A stretch of 64,000 bases of DNA, taken from JABDJX01 sp039942715 (lineage in GTDB: Bacteria; Pseudomonadota; Alphaproteobacteria; Rhodobacterales; Rhodobacteraceae). Made by a program: the position numbers and the translations under genes. The stretch covers positions 868,001-932,000 of the forward strand of contig JBDVBY010000006.1 in the NCBI GenBank assembly GCA_039942715.1, given 5' to 3'. Below are positions 16,345-24,784 of this stretch, piece by piece. The notes below the pieces were generated by a model, which saw only the letters and a list, made by a program, of their open reading frames with translations, made no database searches and had not been told where the DNA came from. The stretch's first letter is position 1. Each line of letters opens with the position of its first letter.

Positions 16345-16869
16345 CTAAGCCCTTTTCTTGAATGCAACGCGCAAATCTTCGATTGCGCTCACTTGCTTTG
16401 AAGACAAATCACCTTCTACCAAACCACTCAGAACATCCTGCAAAAGACTCCAAGAGCCTTCGCCATCGATTTTATGCAGTCGCTTGCCCAGACGCGTTAT
16501 TGCCGGAGTTGCCCCATCGCATTGGGTCACAAGCCAACGTCCCAAGACTTCCATCTCTTCGGCTTCTTCTTCGTCACAACGTAGTTTTGTGCGCATCGCC
16601 AGATGAAGCTTATCCCTTTGTTCTTGGGTCGGAAGATCATCAAGTTCGATGAACGCCTGTGCGATAGCGCAAATCGCAATTCGCGGGTCATCAACGCCTT
16701 CAACCGGGTGCGCGCCGGTTTGTTTGCGAAAGGCAAGCCGTCTGGGCGCGTTTCTAAGTGTCGTCGCCGCGTCTTGCGCAACATCAAATGCTTCGCGTGG
16801 ATTATTGCGCACCCACCACCAGATGGCTCCGCCAACGGCACCAAGGATCATGATAATAACGGGCATCAA
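16345..16869 (-). CDS. Unknown membrane-anchored helical protein (possibly TerB-like)
   Basis: A 174-residue protein with an N-terminal hydrophobic anchor (MPVIIMILGAVGGAIWWWV) and a helical acidic body. The middle part (ICAIAQAFIELDDLPTQEQ, then CDEEEAEEMEVLGRWLV) resembles the helical pattern of TerB-type domains, but this is a loose impression. It is the first gene of a pair with the repeat protein and lies downstream of the rpmE terminator. A second ATG at the next codon is equally possible as the start. Confidence 0.7.
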   Translation of the reverse strand: MMPVIIMILGAVGGAIWWWVRNNPREAFDVAQDAATTLRNAPRRLAFRKQTGAHPVEGVDDPRIAICAIAQAFIELDDLPTQEQRDKLHLAMRTKLRCDEEEAEEMEVLGRWLVTQCDGATPAITRLGKRLHKIDGEGSWSLLQDVLSGLVEGDLSSKQVSAIEDLRVAFKKRA

Positions 16870-16964
16870 TATGCTTTCAAATACATCTAATTTCAGAGCA
16901 TAGGACGCGCGCTGAGGGAGACTAAGGAAGGTTTTGGGCGTTTTTGTGGCCTGTTTTAAACGAA

Positions 16965-16993
16965 AAACGCCGCCCCAGACCGGAGCGGCGTTT
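16965..16993 (-). terminator. Rho-independent terminator of the trmD-rplS-rpmE unit
   Basis: AAACGCCGC (16965-16973) pairs with GCGGCGTTT (16985-16993), nine base pairs. Read on the minus strand, the stem is followed by TTTTTCGTTT. It lies 24 bases past the rpmE stop. Confidence 0.8.
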
Positions 16994-17016
16994 CGAAAAC
17001 TCGAAGTGTCGGTGGC

Positions 17017-17238
17017 TTAGAAGCCCAGACCTTCGTACTTCTTTTTGAACTTTGAAACACGACCGCCAGTGTCCATCAAGCGCGTGCCGCCACCTGTCCA
17101 AGCAGGGTGCACAGTTGGGTCAATATCAAGCGAAAGCGTGTCGCCCTCTTTGCCCCAGGTCGAGCGCATCTGAACGATGTCGCCGTTGGTCATCTTCACA
17201 TCGATGATGTGGTATTCGGGATGTGTATCTTTTTTCAT
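17017..17238 (-). CDS. rpmE: 50S ribosomal protein L31, zinc-free form
   Basis: A 73-residue L31 protein bridging the ribosomal subunits. It opens MKKDTHPEYHIIDVKMTNGD and contains RSTWGKEGDTLSLDIDP and HPAWTGGGTRLMDTGGR. There is no Cys at all, so it lacks the zinc-binding CxxC pairs of type A L31 and is a C-minus form. It is 11 bases downstream of rplS and precedes a strong terminator. Confidence 0.97.
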   Translation of the reverse strand: MKKDTHPEYHIIDVKMTNGDIVQMRSTWGKEGDTLSLDIDPTVHPAWTGGGTRLMDTGGRVSKFKKKYEGLGF

Positions 17239-17249
17239 GATCTCGCCCC

Positions 17250-17624
17250 TTATGCCGACTTCGGCTTGTAGTTTGTATCTTCGGCGATACGAGCTGATTT
17301 GCCCCGACGCGCGCGCAGATAGTACAGTTTCGCACGGCGCACTCGGCCGCGGCGAATAACGGTAATGCTATCGATGTTTGTCGAATGCAGCGGGAACACA
17401 CGTTCCACACCTTCACCAAAAGAAATTTTGCGGACTGTGAACGAACCTGCGATGCCAGCGCCGTGACGGCGTCCAATGCACACACCTTCGTAGTTCTGAA
17501 CACGGCTGCGCGTGCCCTCAGTCACTTTGTAGCCAACGCGAATGGTGTCGCCAGCCTTAAAATCTGGAATATCAGCGCCAAGAGCAGCAACCTGCTCGGC
17601 TTCCAGTTCAGCGATCAGATCCAT
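17250..17624 (-). CDS. rplS: 50S ribosomal protein L19
   Basis: A 124-residue large-subunit protein at the 30S-50S interface. The start at 17624 gives MDLIAELEAEQVAAL and is preceded by TAGGAG; the frame is open for 71 more codons upstream but these do not look like L19. Family marks are FKAGDTIRVGYKV, RVQNYEGVCIGRR, FTVRKISFGEGVERVFP and RRAKLYYLRARRGKSARI. It is co-oriented with trmD upstream and rpmE downstream. Confidence 0.97.
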   Translation of the reverse strand: MDLIAELEAEQVAALGADIPDFKAGDTIRVGYKVTEGTRSRVQNYEGVCIGRRHGAGIAGSFTVRKISFGEGVERVFPLHSTNIDSITVIRRGRVRRAKLYYLRARRGKSARIAEDTNYKPKSA

Positions 17625-17897
17625 CTGATACACTCCTATGTCTGCCCTGGGTTTTTCCCAAGAGGTGATTTCGTGCCTCAGAGCTTCGGTCTTGTCGGGT
17701 CGGTCATCGCCGCCCACCGGAGGATTCAGGTCATCATATGTTTGCGCCACAGCGATTCCGCTGCGAACTTGGGCGGTATAGGGGCAGATGATGTGTCGAT
17801 CAAGGCATTTGTCGACCCAATGGGGCTCTGCCCACACAGCGGCTTTGGCCCTGCTACCTCGAGGTATTTTTTGCCAAGAAGAAGGTTTAGTATCACG
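17625..17897 (-). other. Gap between trmD and rplS
   Basis: This 273-base interval is unusually long for neighbours in this operon. It holds the rplS ribosome site, a perfect 12-base palindrome TACCTCGAGGTA just after trmD, and no recognisable gene. A ribosomal-protein leader RNA or a separate rplS promoter could lie here, but I cannot define a structure. Confidence 0.4.
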
Positions 17898-18713
17898 CTA
17901 ATTGTCGTGTGTGTCTTTTTCCAACAGATCGGGCCGGCGCTGACGCGTGATTTTGTTGGATTCTTCGCGCCGCCAGTCGGCCACTTTGCCGTGGTCGCCA
18001 GATGTTAAAACTTCAGGAATATCACGCCCTTCCCAGCTTGCGGGCCGAGTGTATTGCGGGTGTTCCAGTGTGCCGTCTGAAAAGCTCTCTTCTTGCGTGG
18101 AGTCTGCATTACCAAGCACCCCGTCGCGCAAACGCACGGTTGCATCAATAAGTGCTTCTGCCGCGATATCACCGCCTGTCATGACGAAATCGCCCAAACT
18201 GACCTCTTCGATTTCAAAGTGATCAATCACACGCTGATCCAACCCTTCGAACCGCCCAGCAATCAAGGTGATCCCCTCACAGGCTGCGAAACGTGCAGCC
18301 ATCGCCTGATCCAGCCGTTTTCCACGAGGCGACAGGTACACCAACGGCCACTTTGTGCGATCCGGATTTACGCCACGCTGTGCATACGTTATCGCGCGCC
18401 CCATAACATCAGCGCGCAGGACCATACCGGCACCGCCACCAGAGGGTGTGTCATCCACGTTGCGATGTTTGCCTTCGCCAAATATCCGCAAATCAATCGG
18501 CTCAAGCGCCCATTTGCCGTCCTGTAGAGCACGCCCAACAAGCGAGACACCCAATTGGCCAGGATAGGCTTCAGGCACCAAAGTGATGATCTTGGCTGTC
18601 CACGCACCCTTCAAACGGGGGCGGTCGGTTACCAGTTCACGCGGCTGTGCAGTTGCCGAGATCGTGCGTCGTCCATAGGATTTCTTTGGTTCATCGCTCA
18701 TAACCGTCGGCAT
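17898..18713 (-). CDS. trmD: tRNA (guanine37-N1)-methyltransferase TrmD
   Basis: A SPOUT-class enzyme of 271 residues that methylates G37 of tRNAs to prevent frameshifting. The catalytic core starts near residue 39 with AKIITLVPEAYPGQLG and contains GEGKHRNVDDTPSGGGAGMV, the knot sequences YLSPRG and AGRFEGLDQRV, and EVSLGDFVMTGGDIAAEALID. About 38 residues precede the core, an extension that I associate with Rhodobacterales. An ATG at 18701 is an alternative start. It lies on the opposite strand from rimM, its usual neighbour. Confidence 0.96.
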   Translation of the reverse strand: MPTVMSDEPKKSYGRRTISATAQPRELVTDRPRLKGAWTAKIITLVPEAYPGQLGVSLVGRALQDGKWALEPIDLRIFGEGKHRNVDDTPSGGGAGMVLRADVMGRAITYAQRGVNPDRTKWPLVYLSPRGKRLDQAMAARFAACEGITLIAGRFEGLDQRVIDHFEIEEVSLGDFVMTGGDIAAEALIDATVRLRDGVLGNADSTQEESFSDGTLEHPQYTRPASWEGRDIPEVLTSGDHGKVADWRREESNKITRQRRPDLLEKDTHDN

Positions 18714-18745
18714 AACGCACTCTTTAAAGATGCGGAATTAAAAAT

Positions 18746-18769
18746 GGCCCGGATGTTTCCATCCGAGCC
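18746..18769 (-). terminator. Terminator downstream of ctpA
   Basis: GGCCCGGATG (18746-18755) pairs with CATCCGAGCC (18760-18769) with one mismatch around a four-base loop. On the minus strand ATTTTTAATT follows, giving a Rho-independent terminator shape 21 bases after the ctpA stop. Confidence 0.75.
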
Positions 18770-18790
18770 CTCTAAAGGTCTAGTGATCGC

Positions 18791-20149
18791 TTAGTTTGCT
18801 TGCTTTGCCAAAGCTGCTGCGTACTCGGGACCAAGCGCTGACAAACCCTTCAGAATGTCGATTGCATAGGCCAGCTGGTAGTCATCGCGGCGCAATTCAG
18901 CGACCTGATTGGCAATCTCACGCTCTTCTTCGATCTGTCTGCGCTGATCTTCAGTCAAGCTGTCGTTGGAAAGCGAACCGCGCAAATCAGCTTCCGAGCG
19001 GCCTGCACGTGCTTCTTCCTCTTCTTCATCGGGATCAGCGCGGCGTGGTTGCTCGACGATGATGTCTGGCGAAACACCCAAAGCCTGAATAGAGCGCCCC
19101 GAAGGCGTGTAATAACGCGCCGTTGTCAGCCGCATCGCGCCATCCCCACGCAAAGGCATAACGGTTTGAACCGATCCTTTGCCGAAGGATTTCGTGCCTA
19201 CAACAATGGCACGACGGTGATCTTGCAACGCACCTGCGACGATCTCAGAGGCCGATGCAGACCCACCGTTGATCAGCACAACAATCGGCTTGCCTTCGGC
19301 GAGATCGCCTGCCTCGGCGTTGAACCGATCGCCGTCTTGTGGTTCGCGACCGCGGGTAGAGACAATCTCACCAGCTTCAAGGAAGGCGTCAGACACACGC
19401 ACCGCCTGGTTTAAAAGACCACCCGGATTGTTACGCAAATCGATAACAAAGCCGTTCACCTTGTCCATGCCGCCAAGCTCTTCAACTTTGCTTTGAAGCT
19501 GCTCGCGCATCGAACTAAAGGTTTGATCGCTGAACGTTGTGATCCGCAAGACTACCGTTTCACCCTGTACGCGGGAACGCACAGCCGTCAGCTTGATTGT
19601 GTCGCGAATGATTGAGATATCGAACGGCTCGCTTTCGCCTTCGCGCACAACGGTGATGATGATCTCGCTGCCCACGGGACCACGCATCATTTCAACCGCC
19701 TCATCAAGGTTCAGACCCAAAACGCTTTCATTGTCCACGTGTGTGATAAAGTCGCCTGCCTGAACGCCAGCGTCATAGGCAGGTGTTCCATCCATGGGGG
19801 AAACGACCTTCACAAAGCCCTCTTCTTGGGTGACTTCGATCCCAAGGCCGCCAAATTCACCGCGTGTTTGCACCCGCATCGCAGCTGCATCATCTGGGGC
19901 AAGAAAAGAGGAGTGCGGATCAAGTGATGTCAGCATGCCATTGATGGCGGCTTCAATCAGATCGCTTTCGTCGACATCCTCAACATATTGAGAGCGGATC
20001 CGCTCAAAAATGTCGCCAAACAGGTCCAGTTGCTCGTAAACCGAAGCCTTTTTGCTAGCTTCCTGAGCAATCAACGGCCCCGCCACCTGCGTAGTAATGA
20101 CAGTTCCGAACATCACGCCCGTGATCGCTGCCAGTAAAAACTTTTTCAT
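18791..20149 (-). CDS. ctpA: C-terminal processing protease (S41 family)
   Basis: A 452-residue periplasmic Ser-Lys protease that trims C-termini of exported proteins and, in relatives, cell-wall hydrolases. A signal or anchor sequence occupies residues 1-29. A PDZ domain spans about 95-175 with the GEFGGLGIEV entry, and the catalytic pair is Ser299 (in GGSASASE) and Lys324 (in SFGKGSVQT), 25 residues apart as in known CtpA enzymes. An acidic, charged stretch with DPDEEEEEA occupies about 385-395. It is the last gene of a gpmI-envC-ctpA unit. Confidence 0.96.
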   Translation of the reverse strand: MKKFLLAAITGVMFGTVITTQVAGPLIAQEASKKASVYEQLDLFGDIFERIRSQYVEDVDESDLIEAAINGMLTSLDPHSSFLAPDDAAAMRVQTRGEFGGLGIEVTQEEGFVKVVSPMDGTPAYDAGVQAGDFITHVDNESVLGLNLDEAVEMMRGPVGSEIIITVVREGESEPFDISIIRDTIKLTAVRSRVQGETVVLRITTFSDQTFSSMREQLQSKVEELGGMDKVNGFVIDLRNNPGGLLNQAVRVSDAFLEAGEIVSTRGREPQDGDRFNAEAGDLAEGKPIVVLINGGSASASEIVAGALQDHRRAIVVGTKSFGKGSVQTVMPLRGDGAMRLTTARYYTPSGRSIQALGVSPDIIVEQPRRADPDEEEEEARAGRSEADLRGSLSNDSLTEDQRRQIEEEREIANQVAELRRDDYQLAYAIDILKGLSALGPEYAAALAKQAN

Positions 20150-20158
20150 TTCAATCCC

Positions 20159-21277
20159 TTACTCATCGCTCAGCAGAAGGAGTGCTGCCGGATCCACCGG
20201 CGCGCGCCCTTGTCTTACTTCCATATAAAGCGTTTCTGCGCCAAGTTGGCTACTTTCCTGCAAACTTTCGTTCAATTTCTTTTGTGTGGACGTCTGTGTG
20301 CCGCCCATTAAGCCAATTGGCGCGCTGACGGATACGATCTGTCCAAGCTGCACAAAGCTGGTTTCCATCCCCGCCAAAATGACCAAAGAGCCTGCATTAG
20401 GCTCTAATATGGCGACTGTGCCCTGCCCCGGGACTTCGCCCGAAAAACGCACCGTGGCATCAAGTGGCGCAGTCACCAGTGCTTCGGCATCTGTTGCGAT
20501 CACAAGGCCGGGACGGCGAACACCCGCCGCATCTGCTTCGTTAAACCCGCGCAAAACGTTGCCCTTTACAGGCAAAACCCAACCACGATTTGAAAGATCC
20601 ACAGATGCCCCTTCAGGGATCAGACTATCAGCAAATCCAGCCAAAGTTTCAGCACTACTGATCAACGCTTGCATCGCGGCTTCATCAGTGGCCAAGCGTG
20701 GCGGAAGATCTGTGCGGTTGGAAATCGCTTCGGCCAAAGCCGTGCGCGCGCGACGCACATCTTCAAGGCCCGCCTCAAGCGAGGCCGCGCCTGCCGCCTG
20801 AACCGCAATCAGGTTTTTCAATGCATCCAATTCGGCAGCCAAGTCTGTGGCGCTTTCTTGCAGCGTTGGCACAAGACTTGCGGTTAGCGCGCCTGCTCGG
20901 ATCGTGTCGACCGCATTGCCAGGGTGTATCAAGACTTCGGTGCCAGTACTGCGCGAGACTGTTTGTAGCAACGCCAATAGCTGACCCAAATCCCGGTCAT
21001 CCGCGCCAAGCCGTTCGCTCAATTGCCGCTCTTGCAGGGACGCTTGCCGCAAGCCTTCGCGCATTGCGGCGAGCCCAGTCTCATAAGCGCGCACAGTCGC
21101 AGTCAATGCGCCTATCCGATCAGACCTTGCCTCGGCCTGATCCAGTTGCACTGCAGCCGCGGCCAAAAGATCGGCGGCATCCAATGCCACTTGTGATGCA
21201 TCTGCGCCAAGCACAGAGGGACGCGCGCCCATCGCAACCAAGGCAATCATAGAACAAGCAAGGATGCGTTTGCGCAA
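20159..21277 (-). CDS. EnvC-like murein hydrolase activator with degenerate LytM domain
   Basis: A 372-residue exported protein. I place the start at TTG 21277, seven bases after GGAGAG, giving leader MRKRILACSMIALVAMGARP; a longer frame reaches 21331. The middle (about 25-220) is Ala/Gln/Glu-rich coiled coil, and the end is an M23/LytM-type domain (LPVKGNVLRGFNEADAAGVR). The zinc ligands of active M23 enzymes are missing: RRPGLVIAT stands where H-x-G-x-D/HxxxD is expected, and SLVILAGM replaces the HxH strand. This indicates an EnvC-type activator of amidases rather than a peptidase. Confidence 0.85.
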   Translation of the reverse strand: MRKRILACSMIALVAMGARPSVLGADASQVALDAADLLAAAAVQLDQAEARSDRIGALTATVRAYETGLAAMREGLRQASLQERQLSERLGADDRDLGQLLALLQTVSRSTGTEVLIHPGNAVDTIRAGALTASLVPTLQESATDLAAELDALKNLIAVQAAGAASLEAGLEDVRRARTALAEAISNRTDLPPRLATDEAAMQALISSAETLAGFADSLIPEGASVDLSNRGWVLPVKGNVLRGFNEADAAGVRRPGLVIATDAEALVTAPLDATVRFSGEVPGQGTVAILEPNAGSLVILAGMETSFVQLGQIVSVSAPIGLMGGTQTSTQKKLNESLQESSQLGAETLYMEVRQGRAPVDPAALLLLSDE

Positions 21278-21343
21278 AAAGTCTCTCCAATCCGCTGGTA
21301 ACGGGCTAATGCGCGCCGCGAGCCTGATCAAGCGAATTTGTGG

Positions 21344-22858
21344 TTAGGATGTGATCAGACATTTTCCGGTCATCTCGGATGGCGCATCAAGGTTCATCAG
21401 GCGCAAAAGCGTTGGCGCCAGATCAGCCAAGCGCCCGGCCTCTAGCGTTGCGCCCTTGGGGCCGCCTACCAGCGCAACCGGCACCAAATTGGTCGTGTGC
21501 GCCGTATGCGGCCCGCCTGTTTCGGGATCAACCATCGTTTCGCAATTGCCGTGATCTGCAGTCAAGATCATAGCACCGCCTGCAGCCTCCAAAGCGGCAA
21601 CCACGCGCGCTAAACCACGATCCACCGCCTCGCAAGCAGCCATCGCAGCCTTCAAATCGCCAGTGTGCCCGACCATATCCGGATTGGCATAGTTGGTGAC
21701 AATTAAATCATAGCCCGCCTCAATCGCCTCAACAAAACGATCCGTTACTTCAACCGAGGACATCTCGGGTTGCTCATCATAGGTCGCAACCCTAGGAGAT
21801 TTTGGCATGTTGCGATCTTCCCCAACCTCTGGAGCTTCTTTGCCTCCATTTAAGAAAAACGTTACATGCGGATATTTCTCGGTTTCGGCCAAACGAAACT
21901 GACGCAAACCCTGCTTTGCCACCCATTCACCCAAAGTATTCACCAGCTTTCGCTTTGGATAAACGGTCGTCAGATGCGCATTGAGAGCATCCGAGTATTC
22001 CACCATCCCCATCGCCGCAGCCCAGTCGATCTTTTCTGACCTCCCAAAGCCATCGAACACAGGCCCGACAAGCGCCGTCAAAATCTCACGGGCTCGGTCC
22101 GCTCGAAAATTCAGGCACCAAAGCCCGTCGCCATCCTGCATGCCTTTGTAGCCCTCAATAACGGCAGGCACTGTAAATTCGTCTGTCACACCGCCTTCGT
22201 AGTCTAGCGCATCGCTCGGAGAAGCAATTTTACTTCCTTCAGCGTTTTGCATCGCACCAACAGCGCGCTCGACCCGATCCCAGCGGTTGTCTCTATCAAA
22301 AGCAAAATAACGTCCACTCACTGTTACGATCATTGCTCCATTGGGAAGCTTGCTTTCCAATTCCGGCAAAAAACGATCCGCCGATTCCGGAGCGACATCA
22401 CGCCCGTCAGTAATCGCATGTACAGCTACGGGCACGCCACGATCCGTCAGCGCCTTCGCAGAGGCCACGATATGATCAAGATGCCCGTGTACACCGCCGT
22501 CCGAGGCAACGCCCATCAAATGCGCCGTTCCACCGCTTGCTTTAAGCTTGTCTGCAAAGGCAACAATGGCGGCTTCATCGTGAAACGTCCCATCTTCAAT
22601 CGCCAGATCAATCTGCCCCAAATCCATCGCCACAACGCGGCCAGCGCCAATGTTGGTATGCCCAACTTCAGAGTTTCCCATCTGTTCACTGGGCAATCCA
22701 ACATCTGGCCCATGCGTCACCAGTGTCGCATTTGGACATGTCGCCATGATGCGGTCAAACGTGGGTGTATTGGCCAAAGCAGGCGCATTCGCGGTGCGCT
22801 CATCGCGCAACCCCCAACCATCAAGAATGCAAAGAACGACGGGTTTTGGCGTACTCAT
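21344..22858 (-). CDS. gpmI: 2,3-bisphosphoglycerate-independent phosphoglycerate mutase
   Basis: A 504-residue binuclear-metal enzyme of lower glycolysis, interconverting 3- and 2-phosphoglycerate. The N-terminus MSTPKPVVLCILDGWGLRD has the metal-binding Asp13, and the phospho-serine is Ser63 in QMGNSEVGHTNIGAGR. HAITDGRDV, GRYFAFDRDNRWDR, NFRADRAREI and TADHGNCE complete the metal and substrate sites. The ATG at 22858 follows GAGGT; a TTG one codon upstream is less likely. Gene order gpmI-envC-ctpA is common in proteobacteria. Confidence 0.97.
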   Translation of the reverse strand: MSTPKPVVLCILDGWGLRDERTANAPALANTPTFDRIMATCPNATLVTHGPDVGLPSEQMGNSEVGHTNIGAGRVVAMDLGQIDLAIEDGTFHDEAAIVAFADKLKASGGTAHLMGVASDGGVHGHLDHIVASAKALTDRGVPVAVHAITDGRDVAPESADRFLPELESKLPNGAMIVTVSGRYFAFDRDNRWDRVERAVGAMQNAEGSKIASPSDALDYEGGVTDEFTVPAVIEGYKGMQDGDGLWCLNFRADRAREILTALVGPVFDGFGRSEKIDWAAAMGMVEYSDALNAHLTTVYPKRKLVNTLGEWVAKQGLRQFRLAETEKYPHVTFFLNGGKEAPEVGEDRNMPKSPRVATYDEQPEMSSVEVTDRFVEAIEAGYDLIVTNYANPDMVGHTGDLKAAMAACEAVDRGLARVVAALEAAGGAMILTADHGNCETMVDPETGGPHTAHTTNLVPVALVGGPKGATLEAGRLADLAPTLLRLMNLDAPSEMTGKCLITS

Positions 22859-22919
22859 CAAAGACCTCTTTTTGCGATGCCTTGTACATACCCGGGCATG
22901 CAGCCAAGGGAAACCGCCA

Positions 22920-23789
22920 TCAGCCTAGCCTTTGTTTGCGCCGCTCATCAGCTGCGGCCAAAGCGCGACGCAGCTTTTGTCGGTGACGCGGGGCCGCTTG
23001 TTCAATGGCTTCGCGATACCGGCGGCGAAAATTGCGCGCACCGCCAAACTCGTCAATGCGCGAAAGGAGGGCTTTCACAGTTCGAACGGGATGAAGAAGA
23101 GCCGTTCCATGATGTGCTTCGCTCAGATGCTCAAAAAGCTGCGTCCTTTCGGTGGTGAAGCCTTCGGGATCAAATAAATCAGGCGCGGATTGCGTAAGAT
23201 TAAGAGAAGTCACATCAGGACCAAGTGCGATACTGGCCAAAATCGCCTCGTCGTTAATACGTAGTCTAGGAGTCTCACGTTCGCGCCGCCGCAGTGCCTG
23301 CATCAAATCTAAGGCCTTTCGCGACACACGAGTGATCGGGAAAAAACTGGTCACGGTATTTTTCAACCCAAGCTGATCAAGGTCCTTTGAGGAAGTCGGC
23401 GGCGAATCCGTGTGCTCAAGCCGCGGAGATAAGATGTCTTCTTTGCCAGCCATCAGAACCTCGGCCAACCGTTCCGCACCTTTTGGGCTCGCGTAAACAT
23501 CAGACTCGATCAGCGCAAAGTGCGTCGTATGTGGCAAAGCCTCGGCTGCGGCGTAGTAGAACACATCGCCAAACTGCCACCCCCATTGTGGCAGGATCCG
23601 CCCACCAATCAACTCACGCACGCGGTATTTGTGGATGCCAATTTTGGCAAATCGCCCCGTATCGACAGCCCCGTTGGTGTCATCCGTGACAAAGATAACA
23701 GAGGTTTTGAACGCCGCCTCAAGCCGCTCGGCCAGCAACGCTTCTTGCGCAGAAAACTGATGCGCACGGATCAGGACGGCCAATTTCAT
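22920..23789 (-). CDS. Unknown cytoplasmic protein, last gene of the xdhC operon
   Basis: A 289-residue protein I do not recognise. The first part (MKLAVLIRAHQFSAQEALLA, then SVIFVTDDTNG and HFALIESDVYA) has an alternating strand-helix pattern, and an acidic ESD could resemble a glycosyltransferase metal site, but this is too weak for a call. The last 60 residues are strongly basic (FRRRYREAIEQAAPRHRQKL). No signal peptide or membrane helix is seen. The ATG overlaps the stop of the exonuclease gene (ATGA), so both are made together. Confidence 0.75.
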   Translation of the reverse strand: MKLAVLIRAHQFSAQEALLAERLEAAFKTSVIFVTDDTNGAVDTGRFAKIGIHKYRVRELIGGRILPQWGWQFGDVFYYAAAEALPHTTHFALIESDVYASPKGAERLAEVLMAGKEDILSPRLEHTDSPPTSSKDLDQLGLKNTVTSFFPITRVSRKALDLMQALRRRERETPRLRINDEAILASIALGPDVTSLNLTQSAPDLFDPEGFTTERTQLFEHLSEAHHGTALLHPVRTVKALLSRIDEFGGARNFRRRYREAIEQAAPRHRQKLRRALAAADERRKQRLG

Positions 23790-24784
23790 TGATCGTCTCC
23801 CTCGCTGTCAAATTCTGTTTCGACGATCCCCGCATCGTACCCCTGTTCCTCTAACCAGCGGCGAAAAACGGTCGTGTATCCGTGGGTAACAAAAACCTTC
23901 TCAGCGCCGCTCTCTTTGATCGCCCAGTTCAGGCCATCCCAATCCGCGTGATCCGACATCACAAATCCCCTATCCGCGGACCGCCTGCGTCGCACGCCAC
24001 GCAAAGCCATCCACCCACTGGCAAAAGCTGTGGAAAGTGGCTTGAATTTCGCGGCCCAGCGGCTGTCCATCGCGGCAGGTGGCGCAAGAAGGAATGCGCC
24101 TTTATGGTCTTTGGGCAAAGTATCGGCAGTGACCGGAATGGTTTCAGGCAGCTTGATACCCTGAGCACGCAGAATCGCATTGGTCTTTTCAATCGCGCCA
24201 TGCGTCAGGATTGGCCCAATCGAGGGATCAAGATGCGCCAAAATGCGCTGCGCCTTGCCAAGTGAATACGCCCCACATAGCGAAAACCGTCCCTCAGCTT
24301 TGTTGGTTGCCCACCACGTGTTGATGTCATCGGCGACCAGATTTGGATCGTCCCATTTAAAAACGGGCAGCCCGAAGGTGCACTCGCTGATAAAAGCATG
24401 ACATTTCACCGGCTCGAACGGCTCGCTAACACCATCGTCCACCACCTTGTAGTCACCAGAAACAACCCAAACCTCGCCACCCACCTCAATGCGAATTTGC
24501 GCGGACCCCGGTACATGGCCTGCCGGATGAAAACTCACGGCTGCGCCACCGATCTGGCGCGTTTCACCATAACGGACCGTGTCGTGCGGGATTTGCCCCA
24601 AACGATGCTGCATCACAGGCGCTGCACTTTGCGTCATCAAATAGTGGCCCATTCCAGCGCGTGCGTGATCTGCGTGACCATGGGTGATCAACGCGCGATC
24701 CACTTTGTGCCAAGGATCGACATAAAAATCGCCTGCCTCGCAATAGATTCCACGCTTTGTAAAGCTGAGGACTGGCGCACCCAT
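23786..24784 (-). CDS. Ligase-associated DNA exonuclease (metallo-beta-lactamase/beta-CASP)
   Basis: A 332-residue nuclease of the mRNA 3'-end-processing/Ysh1-like family found with LigD-type or other ATP-dependent DNA ligases in many bacteria. The metal-binding motif HGHADH is at 35-40, with PAGHVPGSAQIRIE and SGDYKVVDDGVSEPFEP in the lactamase core and the late MSDHADWDGL and VTHGYT motifs. No ATP-dependent ligase, helicase or phosphoesterase partner is nearby, so it is an orphan. It overlaps the genes on both sides by one to four bases. Confidence 0.9.
   Translation of the reverse strand: MGAPVLSFTKRGIYCEAGDFYVDPWHKVDRALITHGHADHARAGMGHYLMTQSAAPVMQHRLGQIPHDTVRYGETRQIGGAAVSFHPAGHVPGSAQIRIEVGGEVWVVSGDYKVVDDGVSEPFEPVKCHAFISECTFGLPVFKWDDPNLVADDINTWWATNKAEGRFSLCGAYSLGKAQRILAHLDPSIGPILTHGAIEKTNAILRAQGIKLPETIPVTADTLPKDHKGAFLLAPPAAMDSRWAAKFKPLSTAFASGWMALRGVRRRRSADRGFVMSDHADWDGLNWAIKESGAEKVFVTHGYTTVFRRWLEEQGYDAGIVETEFDSEGDDQ

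Noticed and set aside
17625..17837. 71-codon N-terminal extension of rplS
   Set aside because: The L19 family starts at MDLIAEL with a good TAGGAG site; the extension has no L19 similarity.
22247..23158. Long plus-strand open frame (303 codons) across the 5' end of gpmI and the next gene
   Set aside because: It is antisense to gpmI, whose product is unmistakable, and its translation has no family features; high GC at third positions makes such shadows common.
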